NCBI GenBank assembly: GCA_017512145.1
Contig: JAFWHB010000009.1
Coordinates: forward strand, 1 to 64,000
Source of the DNA: Mogibacterium sp.
GTDB lineage: Bacteria; Bacillota; Clostridia; Peptostreptococcales; Anaerovoracaceae
Direction of reading: 5' to 3'
Length of the DNA: 64,000 nucleotides
Shown here: one piece after another, positions 1 to 8,483 of the stretch
Position numbering within the stretch: position 1 is the first letter of the stretch
Layout of the letters: each line of letters starts with the position of its first letter
Position numbers and translations under genes: made by a program
Notes under the pieces: generated by a model
Told to the model about the DNA's origin: nothing
Seen by the model: only the letters and a program-made list of their open reading frames with translations
Database searches by the model: none

Positions 1-321
1 AGTGCTTTGCAGTATCAAAATAGCTGCCAGGATAATAGCAGCTCCTATTATAACTGCAATTACCATTTTGATTCTATAATATCTGCCTTGCTTCTGTTCT
101 TTAGTTATCTCACTGACCATTTTTCTGTCTCCTTTCAGCATTGCATCCAGTGAAACATCAAAAGTGTCGCTTATAAGGACTAATGTCTCCAGATCAGGAT
201 AGCTTTTATTGTTTTCCCAATTTGAGATCGTTTGCCTTGTCACATTACAAAGCTCTGCCAATCCTTCCTGTGTAAGGGTATTCTCTTTTCTTATTTCGGC
301 GATCCTTTTTCCGAGTTCCAT
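1..321 (-). CDS. Xre-family HTH regulator with membrane segment (partial)
   Basis: The gene starts with ATG at 321 and runs off the left edge, so only the first 107 codons are seen. Residues 1-65 form a Cro/C1-type helix-turn-helix (MELGKRIAEIRKEN, then TQEGLAELCNVTRQTISNWE). A hydrophobic stretch at about residues 85-105 (IKMVIAVIIGAAIILAAILI) looks like a transmembrane helix. The likely product is a DNA-binding protein anchored in the membrane, with any sensor domain lying outside the window. Two further HTH-TM proteins follow upstream on the same strand. Ligand and targets are unknown. Confidence 0.75.
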   Translation of the reverse strand, partial: MELGKRIAEIRKENTLTQEGLAELCNVTRQTISNWENNKSYPDLETLVLISDTFDVSLDAMLKGDRKMVSEITKEQKQGRYYRIKMVIAVIIGAAIILAAILILQST

Positions 322-362
322 CTAAATGCTCCTTGGAATTGATTTACATGGTCAGTGTAGTT

Positions 363-518
363 TCATTGTACATCATAGTCTATCAAAGGGCGTTTACATT
401 CGATGAAATCATCGCGCAAAGAATCTTTGCATATGAAAAGGCAGCAGCTTTTGCCACTGCCAATCTTATCAGTAGAACCATCCGCCAGAAATAATGTATC
501 GACAGTGTTAACATTCAT
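363..518 (-). CDS. Possible small protein, start overlaps stop of the upstream HTH-TM gene
   Basis: An open frame of 51 codons begins with an ATG that shares one base with the TAA stop of the preceding regulator (TAATG), the usual geometry of translational coupling. The predicted peptide contains four cysteines and no membrane helix, and I recognise no family. No good Shine-Dalgarno sequence stands before it, so it would depend on coupling. It may be a chance frame in a 196-base gap. Confidence 0.3.
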   Translation of the reverse strand: MNVNTVDTLFLADGSTDKIGSGKSCCLFICKDSLRDDFIECKRPLIDYDVQ

Positions 519-1444
519 TAGTCAATGCCGAATCTCACCGTGAAAAGGAACGCGTAATCTATGCCTGCGTCCTTAATCCCACGTATTGTGTCTTCAATGG
601 ATTCAGATGATTCAGCCACACCAGGGAAGATGTCACTTTCATCGTTACTGACGTATAAAATACCTAAAGGAATCTCTTCATTTGTCTTTGCTTTAATTAT
701 CCCTTTAGATTGCCACGTAAATGATGTGGAATAGTCTTCATAATACTCAGGTAGTTCAGATTCAATATCCATCCCCGTTTCTATACGGGACTCATTTGTA
801 GCCAGAATCAGCTTGAGCTCATTGCTACTCAGCGTATTGGGGATCAAAGCGACAGTACCCTCATGCTTTTCGCCTTCTATAAAATGTCTCAGATCTCCTC
901 CACTTATTTTCCGTTCGACACCATCAACGTATTTATGGATGCTGACCTCAGCATATGTATATTTTTTATCAACATGGAACTGATAAATCGCAGGATATCC
1001 ATCTGACAGCATGACTGCCATCTTCCCTTCTTTGGTATTGTAGTCAAGTGATTTGAGGTAATTTGACAGGAAGTACCCTTCTTTTATCATCACAAATCCG
1101 AGCGCTGCCGCCAAACCAAGAGCGACTGCCGTAATCGCTATCGCAATTTTTTTGAATCTCCCGCTCCTGTTTTCACCTTCAGTTGCAACGCCAAGCAAGT
1201 TCTTTTCAGAACGTGCCGGTACATCGATAGGCTTTATATCTTCACCTGCGAAGAATTCGTTAAGTGTAATGCCGAGAATATCACAGAGTTCTGTGTATAC
1301 CGAAACATCAGGAAGACAAACCCCTCGCTCCCATTTGGACACAGATTTTCCACTCTTGCCTAGCTTCTCTGCAAGTTGCTCTTGTGTGAGTCCGGCTGCC
1401 TTTCTTTTCTCCGAAATGTAATTTCCGATTTTGATCTGATCCAT
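518..1444 (-). CDS. Membrane-anchored Xre-family HTH regulator
   Basis: Protein of 308 residues. The start at 1444 is preferred over a longer frame to 1477 because AAAGGCGG lies just before it and the HTH fold begins there (MDQIKIGNYISEKRKAAG). Residues about 1-65 are a Cro/C1 helix-turn-helix with the SVSKWERG recognition helix. A single transmembrane helix is at about 100-122 (IAIAITAVALGLAAALGF). The rest, about 185 residues, is probably extracytoplasmic and matches no family I recognise. Established families with this layout act as one-component membrane sensors; that role is inferred here. The flanking genes have the same HTH-TM-ectodomain plan. Confidence 0.8.
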   Translation of the reverse strand: MDQIKIGNYISEKRKAAGLTQEQLAEKLGKSGKSVSKWERGVCLPDVSVYTELCDILGITLNEFFAGEDIKPIDVPARSEKNLLGVATEGENRSGRFKKIAIAITAVALGLAAALGFVMIKEGYFLSNYLKSLDYNTKEGKMAVMLSDGYPAIYQFHVDKKYTYAEVSIHKYVDGVERKISGGDLRHFIEGEKHEGTVALIPNTLSSNELKLILATNESRIETGMDIESELPEYYEDYSTSFTWQSKGIIKAKTNEEIPLGILYVSNDESDIFPGVAESSESIEDTIRGIKDAGIDYAFLFTVRFGID

Positions 1445-1562
1445 ATTGACCGCCTTTCTTTCACATGATTTAAGCAAATCTTATGGAGAAATACCAATTA
1501 ATTACAGCCCTCAAAGGTAGAATTTCGTGAATAATAACAGCGTTTTTTACGAATAATCATCC

Positions 1563-2750
1563 TCACATTTCATCAAGAAACCAATTTGCTCCGCAATAGT
1601 AATTATCTGGGTTCCGATTGTAATTTATGGTAAACATCGGCATATCGTCAGGCGGGTTTTCCTCATCTGATATTGGCTGTCGATAATCCAGACCAATTGT
1701 ACGAATACTTACATAGCAACCATTTATATCATACTTGCCAAGGCCCTGGCCCTTGATCAGAAAATAGACCGGCTGCTTCTTAGTTCCTCTTATTATTTTC
1801 ATATAAGGCACTAAAGATGCTCCACTGCTATCGCAAAGCGCAGTATCAAACAAGTCAACCTTTTCCTCAGATTTATAAGCCTTTGTCCCAATAGCAGTAA
1901 CGATATCCCATGGTCGATCCGGATTCGCTGAGTCAGTAGAAAGCCAGAGATCAAGGTCTGTATAATTGCTGATTTCGGCTTCCACCAGCCATTTGTCACC
2001 AACTTCCTTCACATCCACAATCCTGCCGGAAGTGTGCAGCATCGGTATTGCTGTGCCATATTGGGTATTGCCTTTGTCCGATACTGCACAGGCTTTATAC
2101 CACATCAAACCATTCGGCATTTCGGATTTATATACATACTTTCCATCTTCCATGTGCCTGCTTTTGTTTACTACTGCTATAAGATCATATTCACCATCCT
2201 TATCTTCAGCTGAATACAATTCATAACTGCTGAATGATTCTTCGTCCTTAATTGGTTTCCATAATATCGTAAGCTCATCTCCGTCGGTTTCTATTTCTAA
2301 TTGAGGGACTTCCCACTGATAAGAAGGATATACTTCCTCAGGTATCATTTTGAGCTGATCCATATCTATCATTAGGTATACCGCAAACACCGTTACAGCC
2401 ATGATCAAAACTGCTTTAACTCTCAACATGCGTTTTCGATAGATCTTATATTCTTCAAACAACGGATCTTCCAGATCAATGTCATAACTGATAACAGCGT
2501 TGTGTAATTCATTAGCATCCGCATTACTTCTATCTGTCTGAGCCTCACCTTTGATCAATTCTGAAGGTGTAACCTCAAGTAGTTCGCAAAGCGGGCTCAA
2601 TAAAGAATAGTCTGGCAACCCCCTGCCATTCTCCCATTTACTTACAGCCTTATCACTAACACCAAGCTTGTCTGCTAGCTCCTGCTGAGTCATATTCTTT
2701 TCTTTTCTCAAGGTCCTTATAAATGCACCTATTTTCTTCTGATCAATCAT
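1563..2750 (-). CDS. Membrane-anchored Xre-family HTH regulator with FN3-like ectodomain
   Basis: Protein of 395 residues. An N-terminal Cro/C1 helix-turn-helix (about 1-65, MTQQELADKLGVSDKAVSKWE) is followed by a linker and one transmembrane helix near 128-148 (AVLIMAVTVFAVYLMI). The outer part begins with a segment of about 90 residues resembling a fibronectin type III fold (LTILWKP, SYELYSAED, WYKACAVSD), then an unrecognised C-terminal region. The outer half may sense a surface or extracellular signal and pass it to the DNA-binding half; this is inference from the layout. The gene lies 119 bases upstream of the 518-1444 regulator on the same strand. Confidence 0.8.
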   Translation of the reverse strand: MIDQKKIGAFIRTLRKEKNMTQQELADKLGVSDKAVSKWENGRGLPDYSLLSPLCELLEVTPSELIKGEAQTDRSNADANELHNAVISYDIDLEDPLFEEYKIYRKRMLRVKAVLIMAVTVFAVYLMIDMDQLKMIPEEVYPSYQWEVPQLEIETDGDELTILWKPIKDEESFSSYELYSAEDKDGEYDLIAVVNKSRHMEDGKYVYKSEMPNGLMWYKACAVSDKGNTQYGTAIPMLHTSGRIVDVKEVGDKWLVEAEISNYTDLDLWLSTDSANPDRPWDIVTAIGTKAYKSEEKVDLFDTALCDSSGASLVPYMKIIRGTKKQPVYFLIKGQGLGKYDINGCYVSIRTIGLDYRQPISDEENPPDDMPMFTINYNRNPDNYYCGANWFLDEM

Positions 2751-2857
2751 TTATGCTCGCTCCAAAACAAAGCAGTCTTTAATCGTATAAGCTATACTTG
2801 AATTATAGCGCAACTAAACGCAGAAGCATCTAAACGAACCGTAGAGCACAAAGCAAA

Positions 2858-3385
2858 TTATAACTTGATCCAGAATCTTTGAATGATTTCATTGCTGTCG
2901 GTTTCGCCATCAAGTTCTATCTCATTTTCCAGGGCTCCACCATTTTTAGTAATTGTTTTCCTTGATGCTTCATTACTCTTATCACATGTTACCAGCACTT
3001 TGCGCTCTCCATGATCCCTGCATATGGCAAGCATCATTTTAAGCATTTCAGACGCATATCCTTTTCTTCGTTCAGATGGCAACACACTATAGCCTATATT
3101 TCCACCGTATTGCATCAGAAATGGTGTGAGGCGAAGACGGTAATCTATCATGCCAACGACTTTATCATCCTCAGATCTGATTGCCAGGTATACCTCGGAA
3201 GGTACATATCCCTCCCCGTATGTTGCCTTCAGTCTGTTCTCGAAATCTATCCATTCAGAAAAGGATCTGCAGTTGCCCAGATCAGCACAGCCATCAAGGC
3301 TATCTCCGTTTGCTAGCATAGTGTCTCTATATTGCAAAACCTGGTCTGCATATTCTATCGATGGTCTTATAAGTTTTATTCTCAT
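2858..3385 (-). CDS. GNAT-family N-acetyltransferase
   Basis: Protein of 175 residues. The start at 3385 is chosen because GGGGAGGAT precedes it and it overlaps the stop of the upstream methyltransferase gene by four bases (ATGA), so the two are translationally coupled. The central part has the acetyl-CoA-binding features of the GNAT fold: SVLPSERRKGYASEML (the R/Q-x-x-G-x-G/A loop as RRKGYA) and a following LVTCDKSNEASRKTI strand-helix of the RimJ/Acetyltransf_3 type. The substrate is not evident. Its position behind the attenuator-controlled methyltransferase suggests that both act on, or protect against, the same stress or antibiotic (inference). Confidence 0.85.
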   Translation of the reverse strand: MRIKLIRPSIEYADQVLQYRDTMLANGDSLDGCADLGNCRSFSEWIDFENRLKATYGEGYVPSEVYLAIRSEDDKVVGMIDYRLRLTPFLMQYGGNIGYSVLPSERRKGYASEMLKMMLAICRDHGERKVLVTCDKSNEASRKTITKNGGALENEIELDGETDSNEIIQRFWIKL

Positions 3386-4188
3386 TTTGGATCCTCCCCT
3401 GCGGTTTTCCTGCAGATATGTATCAGGTGACTTGAACTTCCAAGCAACTCCCTGACCTCGCATGTCGCAAGGTGATATCTTGAAAACAACTCGAAATCTT
3501 CATCATCCATTTCAAGCCCGCTCCATCTTTCGCCGTATTCCAACACGCTGTCAGCAGCCACGGTCTTCAACCATGTGACAGGTTTATCCGAAAACATCTC
3601 CTCGAATTCAGCAATGTCAAAGCCTGTGAACAGTTGCTCTTCAAAGTGCCTTACCCTGAAGTCATCAGTGAAATTCTCAGCAAGGCCATCTATAAACCCA
3701 TCATAAAGGTAATTCGTGAACAAAATTGCATGGACCGAAAGAAAGGCAATCATAATAACGCCGCCTGGCTTTGTCACCCTTATCGCTTCATCAATAGCTT
3801 TATACTGATCTGCAAGCTCATACAGGTGATATAGCGGGCCGAAGATAAGCGTCATATCAAACAAGTCATCACCGAACATTGAAAGGTCAGTTGCATCACC
3901 CTGAATCGCTGTAAGATTCTCAATTCCGGAGCCATTGTGACGAAGGATATCCAGATTGTGATTTACAAGTTCAACTGCCGTGACATTATAACCTTCTTTT
4001 GCGAGAGCAATAGAATAGCGGCCGGTACCTGCACCGATTTCAAGTATCCTCGCACCATTATTGAGATACTTGTGAATATATGTCATCGTTGTCAGATACT
4101 CCAGCTGGCCATGTCTTGTACGTTCAAGGCGTTCATCTTCGCAGTAGTTCTCATATATTGTTTTTACGATTTCCTCTCTCCTGCTCAT
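3382..4188 (-). CDS. SAM-dependent class I methyltransferase
   Basis: Protein of 268 residues with a class I methyltransferase core: motif I ILEIGAGTGRYSIALA (about 48-63), the acidic end of strand 2 (TAVELV) and post-I IQGDATDLS. The C-terminal third is probably the substrate-binding part. The substrate is not recognisable. The start codon lies 14 bases after a rho-independent terminator at 4202-4235, behind a leader with a 34-residue open frame. This points to expression by transcription attenuation, as is common for ribosome-targeted antibiotic resistance genes. The GNAT gene at 2858-3385 overlaps its stop and is co-expressed. Confidence 0.85.
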   Translation of the reverse strand: MSRREEIVKTIYENYCEDERLERTRHGQLEYLTTMTYIHKYLNNGARILEIGAGTGRYSIALAKEGYNVTAVELVNHNLDILRHNGSGIENLTAIQGDATDLSMFGDDLFDMTLIFGPLYHLYELADQYKAIDEAIRVTKPGGVIMIAFLSVHAILFTNYLYDGFIDGLAENFTDDFRVRHFEEQLFTGFDIAEFEEMFSDKPVTWLKTVAADSVLEYGERWSGLEMDDEDFELFSRYHLATCEVRELLGSSSHLIHICRKTAGEDPK

Positions 4189-4201
4189 ATCACTTCTCCG
4201 T

Positions 4202-4235
4202 AAAAAAAACAGCCTGCCTCTTTTAGAGACAAGCT
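4202..4235 (-). terminator. Attenuator terminator before the methyltransferase gene
   Basis: On the minus strand a 10-bp stem (AGCTTGTCTC with GAGGCAGGCT, two or three G-U pairs, loop TAAAA) is followed at once by G and eight T. It ends 14 bases before the methyltransferase ATG. Its 5' arm CTTGTCTCT (4225-4233) is also complementary over nine bases to AGAGGCAAG at 4289-4297, which lies in the last codons of the leader frame. The alternative pairing would prevent the terminator, giving a terminator/antiterminator switch. Confidence 0.8.
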
Positions 4236-4279
4236 TCGCTTCAGTAACGTGTTTTTGGTGAAGACCTACTTAGTACTGT

Positions 4280-4384
4280 TCAACGCTTCTTGCCTCTTAT
4301 ATGTGAACGAAAAGAATCTCCCTGATGATTGTTCAGGGTGGTATTGTTATTATTCACGTTTGCAGATGCAAAAAGGGTTTTCAT
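4280..4384 (-). CDS. Putative 34-residue leader peptide of the methyltransferase attenuator
   Basis: A frame of 34 codons starts with ATG at 4384, about ten bases after TAGGA, and ends with TGA at 4280. Its peptide begins MKTLFASANVNNNN and ends SHIRGKKR. The bases coding for the last Arg-Gly-Lys (AGAGGCAAG, 4289-4297) can pair with the 5' arm of the downstream terminator. A ribosome finishing the frame would cover them and let the terminator form; a ribosome stalled earlier would leave them free to make the antiterminator. This matches the logic of ribosome-mediated attenuation. The peptide is not one I recognise. Confidence 0.5.
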   Translation of the reverse strand: MKTLFASANVNNNNTTLNNHQGDSFRSHIRGKKR

Positions 4385-4420
4385 AATACAAAATTCCTAC
4401 TCACTAATTTTGTTGAGATT

Positions 4421-5296
4421 CTATTCTTTATGCTTTGAATTCTTATTCTTATTATAGAAGAAGATACACGATGAGACTGTCAGTACGATTAGTCCTCCGG
4501 CAAGTGTCGTCATGGACGGGGTCTCCCCCAGGCAGATCCACCCGATTAACACAGACATCACTATTCCCAGTTGGTCATATATCGATATTTCCGATGCCGG
4601 AGCCAGCCTGTATGCAATAGTGATCGAGATAAGGCCTACGCATCCGGTCAGCGCAATCATAACCAGCATGAGAATGTCCCATGGACCAGGCATCGTAAAG
4701 TCTCTGATCACAAAAGGCAGCGAGCAGATTACGCATACTACCGAGAAGTGCATTACTACGGTCATTGCCGGCACCTTGTCCTTGAAGTGCGCAAGCAGAG
4801 TATACGCGATTCCATTGCATACTGCAGATGCCAGCGCAAGCAGCATCGGCGCCATGGATGAGTCCAGATCCGGGTTCCCGGCAATGAGCCCGCCACAGAA
4901 CACAAGTATCAGTGCTATCCATTGCGGGAGTCTGGTCTTCTCCTTCAGGAAGATCACGGAGAACAGTGTTGTGAAGAACGGGCCAGTCCTGTTAATGATC
5001 GTGGCGTCGGCAATATCTCCGAGTCTTGTGGCGTAGAAGAATGTGACGAGTCCCACGAATCCCGCTATCGAGCGGGCAAAAAGATACGGTTGCTCGGCGA
5101 CCGGTCCGAATACCGGCAGCCCTTCTTTTCTGACAAAATAGCCTGCGATGATTATTCCCAGGATATTGCGGACCATCACCTGCAGATAGACCGACATATC
5201 CTCAGCAGACAGTTTTACGAAAAGCTGCATGAATGCGAATCCCGTGACAGAGACTATCATCCAGAATACAGCAGATTGTTTTAATTTAGAGATCAT
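4421..5296 (-). CDS. EamA/DMT-family transporter
   Basis: Protein of 291 residues with about ten hydrophobic helices in two repeats of five, the drug/metabolite transporter (EamA) plan. Visible family marks are the N-terminal FWMIVSVTGFAFMQLFVK helix, FLKEKTRLPQWIALILVF at the end of repeat 1 and CLGETPSM before the last helix. GGGAG precedes the ATG. It should lie in the cytoplasmic membrane and export or exchange a small metabolite; the substrate cannot be told. The gene stands alone, with the methyltransferase attenuator region beginning just after it. Confidence 0.85.
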   Translation of the reverse strand: MISKLKQSAVFWMIVSVTGFAFMQLFVKLSAEDMSVYLQVMVRNILGIIIAGYFVRKEGLPVFGPVAEQPYLFARSIAGFVGLVTFFYATRLGDIADATIINRTGPFFTTLFSVIFLKEKTRLPQWIALILVFCGGLIAGNPDLDSSMAPMLLALASAVCNGIAYTLLAHFKDKVPAMTVVMHFSVVCVICSLPFVIRDFTMPGPWDILMLVMIALTGCVGLISITIAYRLAPASEISIYDQLGIVMSVLIGWICLGETPSMTTLAGGLIVLTVSSCIFFYNKNKNSKHKE

Positions 5297-5311
5297 GATA
5301 TCTCCCGTCCC

Positions 5312-5761
5312 CTATGAACTGTATTCTCTGACTTTCGCCTTGAGCCTTTCTTCTGTTTCTTTTGCGTTCTCCATTGACAGCAGCATCACGCGGATATCAT
5401 CGACATCAACTATCAGGTTTATCTGATTTCGGTGAATAAAACTCACGTCGGCATAACTGAACTGTTCGCCTTCTTTGACATATCTTGGCTTCTTCCCGCG
5501 CTGCAGCGACCCATAGAGACCTTTGCAGGTAAAATAGTCATCATACATATGTATGTAGCATTGGCGCTCCGGAGCTGCTGTTTTGTTTCTGAGGAAATAT
5601 GAGACAAAAAGGAAGCACGCTGCGTACAGGTATACCCTGTCCAGCAGCAGGCTGTGAAGCGACCATGCTGTCAGGCCGTACGCGATCGCCGTCATCGAAA
5701 ACCCTATTGCCAGTGCCTTTCCCCATGACATTACTCTGGTCTTGTCTTCATATATCTTCAT
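5312..5761 (-). CDS. Small membrane protein, YcxB-like C-terminal domain
   Basis: Protein of 149 residues. Two transmembrane helices at about 15-33 and 38-55 are followed by a cytoplasmic domain with alternating strands (CYIHMYDDYFTC, FSYADVSFIHRNQINLIVDVDDIRVM), like the YcxB-type membrane proteins. GGAGG stands nine bases before the ATG. The gene is 15 bases upstream of the DMT transporter and the two are probably one transcript. No catalytic motif is visible and the role is unknown. Confidence 0.65.
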   Translation of the reverse strand: MKIYEDKTRVMSWGKALAIGFSMTAIAYGLTAWSLHSLLLDRVYLYAACFLFVSYFLRNKTAAPERQCYIHMYDDYFTCKGLYGSLQRGKKPRYVKEGEQFSYADVSFIHRNQINLIVDVDDIRVMLLSMENAKETEERLKAKVREYSS

Positions 5762-5839
5762 TACGAACGGCCTCCACTATAGTTTCAGTTCTTATTGTCC
5801 CTATTATGAAGAGAACCCCGGCTATCCCAAGGGCCCCAT

Positions 5840-5878
5840 AAGGGGGAGCACAAATTATTATTATTTGTGCTCCCCCTT
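5840..5878. terminator. Strong 15-bp hairpin between opine-type dehydrogenase and the 149-residue protein
   Basis: Arms 5840-5854 and 5864-5878 pair perfectly around a nine-base AT loop. It sits 15 bases after the stop of the minus-strand dehydrogenase gene and should end or process that transcript. There is no long T run on either side, so efficiency is uncertain. Confidence 0.6.
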
Positions 5879-5893
5879 TCATTAGGAGGTGAT

Positions 5894-6982
5894 TTATTTA
5901 CCCATTATGTATTTGAGCAGTTCTTTCTTGCTCATTCCTTCTATGCCAAGCATTTTACCTGTTCTGCCTTCTGTAATCTTATCGGAGAGGATGACTCTTC
6001 CGATAGTTATGATCGCATCGATACATGGGGTAGGAACGCCGGCAACCTTTCCGAGAGCTCTTATAGCTTCCAGCGAATAAGGGATGTCTTCAAGACAGTA
6101 TCTTGTGGAAAGTGTATTTCCGCACATGATGCCTTCATATCCCTTATTGTCCTTGCAGAGTTTGTACAGCGGTGTCGTTTCGTCACCGCAGGAGTACATA
6201 TCTATGTATTCCTGACATATCGACCTCTGGTGGAAACCGAACGCTTCCGCAATAGCTATCCTTTCTTTGTCCATCGTCTCAACGAACTTTCCTATCGAAG
6301 GAGTTATTCCATCAAGATAGTACTGGAAAGGAACGAACGGATCAGCTTCGATACGGCTGGTATTAAGCAGCATCGGTGCCGGATGCATCATAGCGTTGAG
6401 GTTATCGATACTCGTCTCGAGTACACTGGATACCAGTTTGAACCATGGCAGCTCGGGTCTGATTGCAGCTGCCAGCTTGTCGTTATCACTTGCCGGCAGC
6501 GCAGCCATCGGCACTTCGTTCTTGATACTGAATATGTAAACTTCACCAGGTGTCTGTATTCTCGTCGAGTACAGAAGCGTGCAGGCCGCGCCGACTACTA
6601 CATCTGCTGTGCAGCCCATATCTTTCATGACCTTGCGGAATGCGATAGCTCCGCATGATGCTTCAGGATGAAGGAATACCACCATCCCGTCCTTAAGATG
6701 AGGAACGATCTGCTTTGCCATGCTTTCGTGGTATATGGAAGGAAGTGTCATCATAACGATGTCTGCACCATCCATAACCTTGCCCATATCTGTAGAAGCG
6801 AATTCGAGTTCTCCGAATGCTTCAAGCGTATGATGTATCTGTATTCCTCCTTTTGCATTAATTGCATCAATCGTGGCAGGTACTACATCAAACAGTCGAA
6901 CTTTTTCCCCCATTGATGCAAGGTGTCCGGCAATCGACTGTCCACCATTGCCACCACCAATAATTGCCCAAGTCTTTTTCAT
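5894..6982 (-). CDS. NAD/NADP octopine/nopaline-type (opine) dehydrogenase
   Basis: Protein of 362 residues. The N-terminal Rossmann domain starts with AIIGGGNGGQSIAGHLA (about 6-22). The C-terminal alpha-helical domain carries the family signature LNAMMHPAPMLLN (about 213-225), which in opine dehydrogenases positions the substrate. Family members reversibly join an amino acid and a 2-keto acid with NAD(P)H, or act on related 2-hydroxy/2-amino acids; the actual substrate is not known. It is the last gene of an operon with an SSS symporter and an enolase-superfamily enzyme, suggesting uptake and oxidation of a secondary-amine or hydroxy acid compound. Confidence 0.8.
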   Translation of the reverse strand: MKKTWAIIGGGNGGQSIAGHLASMGEKVRLFDVVPATIDAINAKGGIQIHHTLEAFGELEFASTDMGKVMDGADIVMMTLPSIYHESMAKQIVPHLKDGMVVFLHPEASCGAIAFRKVMKDMGCTADVVVGAACTLLYSTRIQTPGEVYIFSIKNEVPMAALPASDNDKLAAAIRPELPWFKLVSSVLETSIDNLNAMMHPAPMLLNTSRIEADPFVPFQYYLDGITPSIGKFVETMDKERIAIAEAFGFHQRSICQEYIDMYSCGDETTPLYKLCKDNKGYEGIMCGNTLSTRYCLEDIPYSLEAIRALGKVAGVPTPCIDAIITIGRVILSDKITEGRTGKMLGIEGMSKKELLKYIMGK

Positions 6983-7036
6983 ACTATAGCTCCTTTCACA
7001 ATTTATTCTTTTGTAATCGTCATCTGAGTCCGTGCT

Positions 7037-8446
7037 TTATGCAGCTGCCGGCTTCTCATCCGGCATAGCGACAGATCCGATGATCAGAGCCAGCAGTCCT
7101 ACAGGCAGTCCGACAAAGATCGCATTGAATGGAGCGAAGAGTGTACAAAGAAGTGTGGCAGCGAAGCCAAGTACCATTGAGAGAACGACTCCTCTGTGCG
7201 AGGACTTCTTCCAGAAGTATGAGACTACCATCGGGCAGAAGAGTCCGCCGCCGAGTATAGCCCAGGCCTTCTGGATAACTGTCATTACTGATGCAGCAAA
7301 GAGTGCGATTACAAGGGCAAGACATCCGATAACGAATGATGATACTCTTGCGACCTTGAGTTCCTTTTCCTTGCTGATCTCCTTACCGTTGATTTTGTTG
7401 ATGATTCCGTAGATGTCTCTTACGAATGTCAGTGCAGCTGCGTTAACGAATGTATCCGCTGTTGACATGATGCAAGCGGTGATAGCACCGAGTACTATAG
7501 CAGCGATAATCCTCGGCATTACTTCTGCGAGAGCCCATGGCATTGCTCCTTCAGGATTCTCAAGAGCATTGTTCAGCATGTTTACGCCGACGCCGACAAG
7601 TACTGTCCAGATAGCCACAATGACCAGGAAGAGTGCCTGCCAGAGCATTGAGTTTCTGGCTACCTTAGGGCTCTTGGACGCGAACATTCTCTGATAGTAG
7701 TACTGACGTACGAATGGCGCTACAGTCATTGTGCAGATCATTCCGAGTCTCCAGTCAGCAGTTGAAACCGACATTACTCCCGGATAACTGGATCCTGCAT
7801 ATGCCAGCAGGTTGGCAATGCCTCCGACTTCCGGTCTTGCGCAGAGCATAGGCAGGAAGACGACCATGCCGAAGATGAAAACCGCTGCCTGCAGGAGGTC
7901 TGTCCACATTACTGACATAAGACCACCGAGGGATGCGTAGATGATAATGATTATCGCTCCGATCAGAAGGCCCCAGACCGGGTCGATATAAGCAATTGTC
8001 GAAAGCGATGTGCCCATAGCCTTGAACTGCGATGCCAGGGATCCGATGAATCCTGTCAACATTACGATACCGCCGATGAGGCGGATATCATTTTTGTTCC
8101 CGAAACGGCCTGACAGCCATTCGAACATCGACAGATAGCCTTTCTCGTCTCCTTCTTTCTTAAGGCGTTCTCCCATGATCAGACCGAACAAAACAAGTCC
8201 GATTGCCATAGGCGCGAGATACCAGAGCGCTCCCCATCCAAGGGAATAACCATATCCTACAGAACCTATCATTACACCGCCGCCTACTTCGGAAGCAAGC
8301 AGTGTCGCTACGATCAGGAATTCAGGTGTTTTACGTCCGCCGGCGAAGAAATCGTCTGCGTCATTAACTTTCTTAGATACTATGATTCCTACGAGCAGCA
8401 TAAGTGCAACGAAGAATATTACTGAACCTAATATTAACCAATCCAT
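7037..8446 (-). CDS. Sodium:solute symporter (SSS family)
   Basis: Protein of 469 residues with about thirteen hydrophobic helices. SSS features are seen near the start (DADDFFAGGRKTPEFLIVA and ASEVGGGVMIG, about 31-65) and the AFIMSTADTFVN-like segment ITACIMSTADTFVNAAAL in the second half. The protein belongs in the cytoplasmic membrane and takes up an organic solute with Na+. Gene order with the opine dehydrogenase downstream and the enolase-family gene upstream suggests that it imports their substrate (inference). Confidence 0.85.
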   Translation of the reverse strand: MDWLILGSVIFFVALMLLVGIIVSKKVNDADDFFAGGRKTPEFLIVATLLASEVGGGVMIGSVGYGYSLGWGALWYLAPMAIGLVLFGLIMGERLKKEGDEKGYLSMFEWLSGRFGNKNDIRLIGGIVMLTGFIGSLASQFKAMGTSLSTIAYIDPVWGLLIGAIIIIIYASLGGLMSVMWTDLLQAAVFIFGMVVFLPMLCARPEVGGIANLLAYAGSSYPGVMSVSTADWRLGMICTMTVAPFVRQYYYQRMFASKSPKVARNSMLWQALFLVIVAIWTVLVGVGVNMLNNALENPEGAMPWALAEVMPRIIAAIVLGAITACIMSTADTFVNAAALTFVRDIYGIINKINGKEISKEKELKVARVSSFVIGCLALVIALFAASVMTVIQKAWAILGGGLFCPMVVSYFWKKSSHRGVVLSMVLGFAATLLCTLFAPFNAIFVGLPVGLLALIIGSVAMPDEKPAAA

Positions 8447-8483
8447 TTCTATTCTCCTTCCATTAATACTCCAAACCTACATA

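Noticed and set aside
4336-4350. Plus-strand AGGGTGGTA resembling a T-box core
   Set aside because: There is no plus-strand gene downstream, the rest of a T-box (specifier stem, ACCGCG) is missing, and the bases are accounted for by the minus-strand leader frame.
4512-5036. 174-codon plus-strand open frame
   Set aside because: Antisense of the DMT transporter, low-complexity composition and no family.
5748-5882. 44-codon hydrophobic frame in front of the 149-residue membrane protein
   Set aside because: It would start inside the terminator-like hairpin region with no Shine-Dalgarno sequence. The hydrophobic C-terminal half is noted but not enough for a gene call.
5867-6658. 263-codon plus-strand open frame
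   Set aside because: Opposite the opine-type dehydrogenase gene, which has clear family motifs. No start signal.
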